10,355 nucleotides of DNA from positions 1 to 10,355 of the forward strand of contig CAUADW010000054.1 in the NCBI GenBank assembly GCA_958427895.1. The letters run 5' to 3'. This document shows positions 1 to 4,752 of the stretch, piece by piece. The position numbers and the translations under genes are program-made. The number at the start of each line of letters is the position of its first letter. The stretch's first letter is position 1. Below the pieces are notes generated by a model, which was not told the origin of the DNA, searched no databases, and saw only the letters and a program-made list of their open reading frames with translations. The DNA is from an uncultured Collinsella sp. Its GTDB lineage: Bacteria > Actinomycetota > Coriobacteriia > Coriobacteriales > Coriobacteriaceae.

Positions 1-55
1 AGTCCCTTGCGGCGTAGTTCTTATTTAAGCCGTCCAAGTTTTGGGGTGCAGTTCA
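1..55 (+). mobile_element. Right end of an IS3-family (IS150-group-like) insertion sequence, partial
   Basis: The stretch at 32-55 reads GTCCAAGTTTTGGGG followed by TGCAGTTCA and ends in CA. In the opposite direction it begins TGAACTGCACCCCAAAA, which I recognise as the style of terminal inverted repeat found on IS3-family elements of gut Firmicutes and Actinobacteria. Just before it, bases 3-17 read Ser-Leu-Ala-Ala-stop, which fits the last codons of an IS3 OrfB transposase. The boundary at 55 is inferred from the terminal CA. The other end, the transposase and any target duplication lie outside the window, so the call rests on the terminus alone. Confidence 0.5.
3..17 (+). CDS. Last codons of a possible IS3-family OrfB transposase (cut by window edge)
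   Basis: Only four residues and a stop codon (SLAA, TAG at 15-17) are inside the window. The frame was chosen because IS3-family OrfB proteins often end in a short Leu-Ala-Ala-like tail shortly before the terminal repeat, and a candidate terminal repeat follows 14 nt later. The other two forward frames also lack a clear alternative gene. This is a weak call that depends on the insertion-sequence interpretation of the 32-55 repeat. Confidence 0.25.
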   Translation, partial: SLAA

Positions 56-190
56 ACTATGTGCGGCGGGGGTTCTTTCGTCCTGCGGAGTGTCCGCGAA
101 GGTCAGCCCTCAGATCCTGCTACGACTACGTCCTCTGATTGTGTGGCTGAATGGATGACGTGGCTGTGGGGGCCTTTTGTCCCCTTCGCT

Positions 191-213
191 GTTTCGCGGC
201 TTTGCCGCGAAAC
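191..213 (-). terminator. Perfect hairpin downstream of the ATPase gene, candidate terminator
   Basis: GTTTCGCGGC (191-200) and GCCGCGAAAC (204-213) form a perfect 10-bp stem with a 3-nt loop, 55 nt past the stop codon of the minus-strand ATPase gene. There is no U-tract on either strand, so if it terminates transcription it is not a classical intrinsic terminator. A smaller hairpin (85-97, 5-bp stem) lies further on. It could instead be a palindromic repeat unit or a 3'-end stabiliser. The rest of 56-268 shows no gene that I can support. Confidence 0.35.
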
Positions 214-268
214 CACGCGTCACTTTGGGGATGGATGGAGGGCGTGGCTGGATTGCAGATTCAAATGG

Positions 269-1630
269 CTAGAGAGATATGGGCGCGAACGAGAAATCGT
301 TATTGGGGTCATCCTTTTCCATAAACTCATCGAGACAAAACGTCATGTAGATTGGAACGTACAGAACCTTGCCCTCTTTGCTGAGATTCTCGTGGCTTAG
401 TACAACGGCCTCGGGAATTTTGTACTCGCCCACACTCATCAGACGATCGAGGGCCGCGTGCGCTCGAACTTTCTTGCCCGATTTGACCTCGATTGGGACA
501 ACATGCCCGTGGGCGCCTTCGATTACAAAGTCAACTTCACCGACCTCACGCGTTTGGTAGTACCATGCATCCGCCCCGAGGGCAACGAGTTCCTGCGCGA
601 CCACGTTCTCATAGAGACCACCAAGGTTGGGAGTTTTCATATCAAGATAGACAGCGCGTGCAGTGCTGCCGGGGTATCGCGATGCGAGCATGCCTGTATC
701 AGACTCGTATAGTTTGAAGGCTGTCGTTTTCTCCGTCCTCTTGAGAGGACTCCGTGGCTCCGTCACCCTGGCGACCATCAATCCAACACCTGCGTTAACA
801 AGCCACAGGAAATCCTGCTCATATTTTTTAAGGCGAGCTCCCTCACCCAGAGACGAAACAACAAAGCGATGAGACTCCGCCTCAAGCTGAACGGGAATTT
901 GCTCAAAAATCGACCGAACGTTAAACGCTCGAGTCGATGCATATTTTGAGATATCGCTTTTGTACTGATCGACCAGCTGAGTTTGAAGCTCACGTGTGCT
1001 CACGAGCGAATAACCCGAATCAATATAATTCTGAACGACCTCCGGCATGCCGCCGCAAACGATATAGGCTCTATAGTTCTTGAGCATCGCCTCATGAATA
1101 TAGTTTTCGACAGGATGTTTCTCGACAAGGCAGCTGCGAATGCCTGCAAGCACATTCTCGCTTACGCTGTTTGCCCAACAAAACTCTTCAAAATCCATCG
1201 GGCGCATAACAATGTGCTCTACATACCCCACCGGAAAAGAAGAGATCCCCTTAAACTCAGTCCCAAGCATAGACCCCGAGAAGACATAGCTAAAGCGCCC
1301 ATCCTCGACCAACGCCTTCATGAGTGTAACGATCTGCGGATACTCCTGAATCTCATCGACAAAGACAAGCGTATCGCCCTCAACAAGCGGCGCATCCGCA
1401 AGAAGGGCTACGCGGTTGATAAAGTCAACGGAGTTCTTTGCGCCAACAAGTGCATTCCTTGCTTCGACATCGAGTAGTAAATTGACCTCAAAATACGAAG
1501 CGTAGTTGCTTTTTCCAAACGCGCGAATCGCATAGCTCTTGCCAATCTGACGCGCACCAGTAACGAGTAATGCCTTATTGGAGTTATTCTTCCAGCTCAA
1601 AAGCCTATCAGTGACCTTACGGCGTAGCAT
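269..1630 (-). CDS. AAA+ ATPase with C-terminal DUF4143 nuclease-like domain (AAA_14/DUF4143 family)
   Basis: This is a 453-residue P-loop ATPase. The Walker A motif is GARQIGKS (25-32) and Walker B is LVFVDE (88-93, with D92 and E93), followed by a sensor-like FSGSMLG. The GxRQxGKS form is typical of the AAA_14 group. The C-terminal part has the DUF4143 signature: D367 in GEVDFVIE and E381-x-K383 in IEVKSG, which is a PD-(D/E)XK nuclease-like pattern. The family is widespread and often transferred, and its substrate is not established. I chose the ATG at 1630 rather than the longer start at 1678 because GGGGG lies about 5 nt upstream and the protein then begins MLRRKVTDRLLSW, as in relatives. 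Codons are more AT-rich than in neighbouring genes, which suggests transfer. It appears monocistronic, and the repeats upstream may control it. Confidence 0.9.
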   Translation of the reverse strand: MLRRKVTDRLLSWKNNSNKALLVTGARQIGKSYAIRAFGKSNYASYFEVNLLLDVEARNALVGAKNSVDFINRVALLADAPLVEGDTLVFVDEIQEYPQIVTLMKALVEDGRFSYVFSGSMLGTEFKGISSFPVGYVEHIVMRPMDFEEFCWANSVSENVLAGIRSCLVEKHPVENYIHEAMLKNYRAYIVCGGMPEVVQNYIDSGYSLVSTRELQTQLVDQYKSDISKYASTRAFNVRSIFEQIPVQLEAESHRFVVSSLGEGARLKKYEQDFLWLVNAGVGLMVARVTEPRSPLKRTEKTTAFKLYESDTGMLASRYPGSTARAVYLDMKTPNLGGLYENVVAQELVALGADAWYYQTREVGEVDFVIEGAHGHVVPIEVKSGKKVRAHAALDRLMSVGEYKIPEAVVLSHENLSKEGKVLYVPIYMTFCLDEFMEKDDPNNDFSFAPISL

Positions 1631-1644
1631 TAAACCCCCAAATG

Positions 1645-1728
1645 ACAAAAATTGACAGATAGAATCGCCTAAAATCATACAAAAATTGGCAGATAATATT
1701 GTCGTAAATATACAAAAATTGGGAGATA
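1645..1728 (-). repeat. Three 17-bp direct repeats upstream of the ATPase gene, candidate operators
   Basis: Three copies lie at 1645-1661, 1679-1695 and 1712-1728. On the plus strand they read ACAAAAATTG, then AC, GC or GG, then AGATA. They differ only at the two variable bases and are spaced 34 and 33 bp apart, close to three helical turns. On the coding strand of the ATPase each reads TATCT, two variable bases, CAATTTTTGT. The two distal copies run into TATGAT and TATATT, which could be -10 elements. The nearest copy ends 14 bp before the start codon. Even spacing on one DNA face suggests cooperative protein binding, possibly autoregulation. This is inference; no known operator was recognised. 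Confidence 0.6.
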
Positions 1729-1751
1729 GAAAAGGTTCGAATAGGCCTCAA

Positions 1752-1769
1752 AGCCACTGAAACAGTGCT
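1752..1769 (-). terminator. Second hairpin after the DUF3830 operon, weak terminator candidate
   Basis: On the minus strand AGCACTG pairs with CAGTGGCT across a TTT loop, giving 7 bp with one bulged G, and is followed by TTTGAGG. The U-run is short. It lies just beyond the stronger hairpin at 1783-1816, so the two could act in tandem to separate the two-gene operon from the ATPase gene. Confidence 0.3.
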
Positions 1770-1782
1770 CTACTTTGCGAAG

Positions 1783-1816
1783 GGGCTGGGGACGCTGTTG
1801 GGTGCGTCTCCAGCCC
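1783..1816 (-). terminator. Strong hairpin downstream of the two-gene operon, probable terminator
   Basis: GGGCTGGGGACGC (1783-1795) pairs with GCGTCTCCAGCCC (1804-1816) over 13 positions with one G-T pair and an 8-nt loop. It lies 56 nt past the stop codon of the minus-strand gene at 1872. The U-tract after it on the minus strand is poor (CTTCGC), so termination strength is uncertain, but stem length and position fit a terminator. Confidence 0.45.
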
Positions 1817-1871
1817 TCTGATTCTTACTTTGGATCCCGATGGTGGGGTGTTGTCGGTGCTGCTTGCTTGG

Positions 1872-2396
1872 TTACCTTGTCTCGCCGGACTCCGTGCGTA
1901 GGCGGTAGCCGTGGACGAGGTCGCTAATGGCCGGCCAGGGAATCTGGCGGTCGACCCAAAATTGGAGCTGGACCAGATAGCGCTCGGTGGCGCGGGTGAG
2001 GGCTGCAAACTGTTCGTGAGTCTCTACCTGGGCGTAGAGGTCGCGGCTGTGGGCGAGGATTGCCGTGGTGTCATCCATTTTGCCGGTGACGTCGAAGGCG
2101 CCCGAGAACCAGTCGCACAGGCGCGCGGCGCTGTTGTTGATCGTTGCGAGGTCGGCGGTGCCGTCGTTGGCGTTTTCGTTGGCCTGGGCTCGCAGGAGGG
2201 AGAGGGCGTCGGCGGCGTTCATGCAGTAGCCGACGGTGAAGTTCCAGACGGCGAATTCGCGGCCTGTGTCGAGCTTGCGGCGGCGCATGTAGTCGATATC
2301 GCGTGGTTCCTCAAGCATCATCTGGTCGGCGAGGGCCTCAAGTGCAGTGGTGTACTCGGCAAGGTCGAGTGCGAGCAGGGTGTTGATATCCATCAT
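1872..2396 (-). CDS. Hypothetical protein, 174 residues, coupled to a DUF3830-like gene
   Basis: I do not recognise this protein. It is soluble by appearance, with no signal peptide or membrane segment. It looks mostly alpha-helical: long stretches rich in Ala, Leu, Glu and Arg, such as EYTTALEALADQMMLEEP near the N-terminus and ALTRATERYLVQLQFWVD near the C-terminus. Three Trp-containing segments (EFAVWNF, RLCDWFSG, QIPWPAI) may be core or binding elements. The ATG at 2396 is chosen because AGAGG lies 7 nt upstream, inside the end of the preceding gene; a second ATG follows directly at 2393. The upstream stop is only 2 nt away, so translational coupling is likely. Pairing with a DUF3830-like protein suggests a shared task, but nothing in the sequence names it. 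Base and codon use resembles the neighbouring genes. Confidence 0.8.
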   Translation of the reverse strand: MMDINTLLALDLAEYTTALEALADQMMLEEPRDIDYMRRRKLDTGREFAVWNFTVGYCMNAADALSLLRAQANENANDGTADLATINNSAARLCDWFSGAFDVTGKMDDTTAILAHSRDLYAQVETHEQFAALTRATERYLVQLQFWVDRQIPWPAISDLVHGYRLRTESGETR

Positions 2397-2398
2397 CT

Positions 2399-2815
2399 TT
2401 AGGCCTCTGCTTCGATCTCGACGATTTCGTTTTTGATGTGCATGCCCTGGTTGTCCCAAACATTGCGGCAAGCAACGGCAAAGCGCTCGCGGTCGGCTTC
2501 GCAGATGCGGGCGAACATGTTGCAGGTGCCAAAGGGCTCGCACACGTCAAAGAAGATGCAGATTGACGACCATCCGCCATACCAGCTCACGGCGCCCGCC
2601 GGCTCGTGAAAGACGGGGTTCTCGATGTGCTCGTAATTGGCGATGGGGCCCGATACGGGATAGGTTACCTCGGCATCGCAGATCTTGGCCGAAAAGATAC
2701 GTGACTCGACCGGACAGGACGATTCGAACAGCTTGCATGCCTCGGGAGCCTTGTCCCAGAGCATGTCGGCGAGAAACGTCTCGCCATTCAGCGTGATCTT
2801 GAGCATTTTTGTCAT
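2399..2815 (-). CDS. DUF3830-like cyclophilin-fold family protein
   Basis: This is a 138-residue protein that begins with a short beta-rich segment (MLKITLNGETFLADML) followed by the helix DKAPEACKLFESSCPVES. The later pattern, with ENPVFHEPAGAVSWYGG then a hydrophobic strand ICIFFDV and FGTCNMFARI, matches my recollection of DUF3830, a cyclophilin-like domain with no proven general function. The start at 2815 is set by a strong AGGAGG 8 nt upstream; the ATG at 2806 is a less likely alternative. The reading frame stays open upstream to 3058 but has no ATG there, only a GTG at 2902. The gene is first in a minus-strand pair with the 1872-2396 gene and is divergent from carbamate kinase. DUF3830 proteins are often found beside amidohydrolase-type genes, but none is present here, so its role stays open. 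The family call is from pattern memory. Confidence 0.7.
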   Translation of the reverse strand: MTKMLKITLNGETFLADMLWDKAPEACKLFESSCPVESRIFSAKICDAEVTYPVSGPIANYEHIENPVFHEPAGAVSWYGGWSSICIFFDVCEPFGTCNMFARICEADRERFAVACRNVWDNQGMHIKNEIVEIEAEA

Positions 2816-2901
2816 AGTAAGGACCTCCTCAATCCGTCGCTCAAGGGGCTCGCTGGCGGATAAGGAGAAGACAGCGGCGGGGTCGCCGAACCCAAACTTC
2901 A

Positions 2902-2917
2902 CGACAGATCTCTGTCG
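2902..2917. promoter_or_regulatory. Inverted repeat upstream of the DUF3830-like gene, candidate operator
   Basis: CGACAGA (2902-2908) and TCTGTCG (2911-2917) are perfect inverted repeats with a 2-bp centre, 87 bp before the start codon of the minus-strand operon. The size and symmetry suit a dimeric repressor site. No regulator gene is adjacent, and the match could be chance. Confidence 0.25.
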
Positions 2918-3304
2918 CCCCAGCCCGCGCTGTTCTTCGCTAAAGTACCATGCCGCAATTGCGCGCGCAATATCAGTTTTTGATTTTCTGGAAGCGGCGA
3001 TCGACGAGACGGCTCGCCGGCTGCCGGCCGACGCGCGGCAAAGGCACTCGTCTATTCCTTAAGTTGGATGAAAAACGCCATGTTATTGCAGGGCTGCATA
3101 CTCGTCCAATAAGTGCATAGAATCTCGTATAGTGCGAGTAAGATTTTGCGCTGCCTATTTTATGTTTAGCAAAGATATAGTTTGCATAATCTGGTCTAAT
3201 CCCTGCTCTATTAAAATAAAGTTGCACGTAAATGACGTAGATATGCTTGAGCTGGGTTTCTTTACGCTGAGCGGGTAAAAGCGACCGTTCACCGTTCAAC
3301 TATT

Positions 3305-3342
3305 TTCAAAATGAATAAAATGAGCGATAAAGAGAATATAAA
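3305..3342 (+). promoter_or_regulatory. Candidate promoter region of arcC with an ARG-box-like half site
   Basis: The AT-rich segment before arcC contains TTCAAA (3305-3310), ATGAATAAAA (3311-3320) and TATAAA (3337-3342). ATGAATAAAA resembles the left half of ARG boxes bound by ArgR/AhrC in other bacteria (TGAAT followed by A/T), but the right half is not conserved. No well-spaced -35/-10 pair can be chosen with confidence. An imperfect hairpin (3351-3358 with 3370-3377) lies in the likely leader. Confidence 0.2.
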
Positions 3343-3417
3343 CCTTAATAAACTCGCGTATCGCACGGGCGCGGGTTATTAATGGGTTGTAGGCCTTTTA
3401 CAGAAAGGATTCCAGCA

Positions 3418-4380
3418 ATGTCTAAGCCTCTTGGCAAGCCCGATCGTATCGTCGTCGCCCTTGGCGGCAACGCCCTCGGCAACAACCCCGTTGAGCAGAT
3501 CGAGGCCGTGAGTAACACCGCTCACGCTCTCCTCGGCCTGATCGAGCAGGGCAACGAGATCATCATCACCCACGGCAACGGCCCGCAGGTTGGCATGATC
3601 CAGAACGCCTTCGCCGCTGCCCACGACGCCATCGGCACCCCCGAGATGCCGCTGCCCGAGTGCGGCGCCATGTCCCAGGGCTACATTGGTTATCACCTGC
3701 AGCAGGGCATTGGCCGCGAGATGCACAAGCGCTATAAGCGTTGGCACGCCGCCACCGTCGTCACCCAGATCGAGTGCGACCCGGACGATCCCGCGTTCAA
3801 GAACCCGACCAAGCCGATCGGCCCCTTCTACACCGAGGAGCAGGCCAAGGAGTTCATGGCCGAGGATCCCTCCAAGGTCTTCGTCGAGGATTCCGGTCGC
3901 GGCTGGCGTCGCGTCGTCGCTTCCCCCGATCCCAAGAAGATCGTCGAGGCCGACTCCATCCTCAATCTGCTCGACAACGAGTTCATCGTCATCGCCTGCG
4001 GTGGCGGCGGCATTCCCGTCGTCCGCGACTATGAGAACAAGGGCTGCTACAAGGGCGTCCCCGCCGTCATCGACAAAGACCTGGGCGGCGAGCTGCTGGC
4101 CGAGGACTGCGACGCCGACGTTCTGTTCCTGCTGACCGCCGTTGAGCATGTCGCCATCAACTTTGGCAAGCCCAACCAGGAGGAGCTCGAGGACCTCACC
4201 GCCGACGAGGCCGAGCGCCTGGCCGACGAGGGCCAGTTCGGCAAGGGTTCCATGGAGCCCAAGGTCCGCGCTGCCATCAAATTCGCTCGTTCCCGCAAGG
4301 GCCGCACCTGCATCATCGGCGCTCTGGACAAGGCTGCCGAGACCATGGCCGGCCTCTCCGGCACCCGCATCCACGAGTAG
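3418..4380 (+). CDS. arcC: Carbamate kinase
   Basis: The enzyme makes ATP and carbamate from carbamoyl phosphate and ADP in the cytoplasm, usually as the last step of arginine deiminase or related fermentations. The 320-residue protein has the family landmarks: VALGGNALG (13-21), HGNGPQVG (52-59), the CGAMSQGYIGYHLQQ segment, ACGGGGIPVV, DKDLGG (219-224, with K220) and KGSMEPK (276-282). Its length is normal. The ATG at 3418 is set by AGAAAGGA ending 8 nt upstream; an upstream in-frame ATG (3382) has no such site and adds a non-family extension. Codons are extremely biased to GTC, ATC, CTC and GGC, as in highly expressed genes. No arcA, arcB or transporter is nearby, and a strong terminator follows, so it is a single-gene unit. 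Confidence 0.96.
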   Translation: MSKPLGKPDRIVVALGGNALGNNPVEQIEAVSNTAHALLGLIEQGNEIIITHGNGPQVGMIQNAFAAAHDAIGTPEMPLPECGAMSQGYIGYHLQQGIGREMHKRYKRWHAATVVTQIECDPDDPAFKNPTKPIGPFYTEEQAKEFMAEDPSKVFVEDSGRGWRRVVASPDPKKIVEADSILNLLDNEFIVIACGGGGIPVVRDYENKGCYKGVPAVIDKDLGGELLAEDCDADVLFLLTAVEHVAINFGKPNQEELEDLTADEAERLADEGQFGKGSMEPKVRAAIKFARSRKGRTCIIGALDKAAETMAGLSGTRIHE

Positions 4381-4446
4381 TCTCTACTCTGTTGCCTCTC
4401 TCGTGGGCGCCAGGCAAGACGCCCACAAACTAGCCTCTCTTCATGA

Positions 4447-4478
4447 GCCCCGCAGTCCGCTCCGACTGCGGGGCTTTT
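4447..4478 (+). terminator. Intrinsic terminator of arcC
   Basis: GCCCCGCAGTC (4447-4457) and GACTGCGGGGC (4464-4474) form a perfect 11-bp GC-rich stem with a 6-nt loop, followed directly by TTTT. It lies 66 nt after the arcC stop codon. This is a classical Rho-independent terminator and shows that arcC is transcribed separately from the PTS operon. Confidence 0.9.
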
Positions 4479-4490
4479 GCTATTCACCTA

Positions 4491-4588
4491 GTCCCCGATG
4501 GGTGAGTAGTCATTGGGGACGTTCTTAAACGACTAGTCAAACAAGAACGTCCTCAATGACTACTAATTTAAATCTGTCCCCAATGACT
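4491..4588. repeat. Nested inverted-repeat cluster built on AGTCATTGGGGAC
   Basis: Four related units occur in about 100 bp. Bases 4505-4526 and 4543-4564 are a 22-bp inverted repeat with a single mismatch (a G-U pair in RNA); the 16-nt loop contains the palindrome GACTAGTC (4531-4538). Bases 4576-4588 (GTCCCCAATGACT) are a perfect inverted copy of 4508-4520. Bases 4491-4500 (GTCCCCGATG) are an inverted copy of 4511-4520 with one mismatch. The unit at 4508-4520 can therefore pair with any of the three others. The layout resembles REP-type intergenic palindromes mobilised by IS200-like (RAYT) transposases; no such gene is in the window. The position, after the arcC terminator and well before the next gene, fits a neutral insertion site. 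Confidence 0.7.
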
Positions 4589-4752
4589 GCGGAAAGCGCA
4601 TCTCACACCGACGCATTGCTTTCGGGCCCTCTCCCCAGGCTCTCCATAGCTCAGCTGGACTCCCCGCAACCTGTTCCGAGTTGGCGGAACGAGCGCGACG
4701 TGGAGTGTCATTCTTTACCGCGTTAGACTAGACGCAGGGAAAGGAGGAGGAC

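Larger units (their letters stand above)
2816..3417. other. Divergent intergenic region, GC-rich half and AT-rich half
   Basis: This 602-bp stretch lies between the DUF3830-like gene (minus) and arcC (plus). Bases 2816-3060 are GC-rich and keep the frame of the DUF3830-like gene open without a good start, so they may hold a gene remnant or leader. Bases 3061-3380 are distinctly AT-rich, with no supported gene. They contain three TGCATA words (3095, 3114, 3183), a CTCG-N7-CGAG inverted repeat near 3124, and the presumed arcC promoter. A small GCCGG-CTG-CCGGC hairpin sits at 3016-3028. I see no RNA gene. Confidence 0.55.
4381..4752. other. Intergenic region between arcC and the PTS operon
   Basis: This 372-bp stretch has no gene. 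It holds the arcC terminator (4447-4478), a nested repeat cluster (4491-4588) and, nearer the regulator gene, an inverted repeat GTTCCG-AGTTGG-CGGAAC (4673-4690) that could be an operator. The operon promoter should lie in about 4600-4740, but I cannot pick a convincing -35/-10 pair. A strong Shine-Dalgarno sequence, AAGGAGGAGG, stands 2 nt before the ATG at 4753, with its first AGGAGG core 5 nt away. Confidence 0.5.

Noticed and set aside
41..400. 119-residue plus-strand frame over the left end
   Set aside because: It starts with TTG inside the likely insertion-sequence end, has no ribosome binding site and overlaps the end of the ATPase gene in antisense.
1645..1728. Short CRISPR-like array
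   Set aside because: There are only three 17-bp units with 16-17 bp gaps, in a promoter position and without cas genes. Operator-like repeats are a better reading.
2973..3299. 108-residue minus-strand frame in the intergenic region
   Set aside because: It has no ribosome binding site, crosses the sharp change from AT-rich to GC-rich sequence and has no recognisable domain.
3379..4374. 331-residue open frame antisense to arcC
   Set aside because: It is a shadow of the strongly C-ending codon use of arcC. It is low-complexity (Gly, Ala, Leu, Val, Asp), and arcC has all its family motifs.
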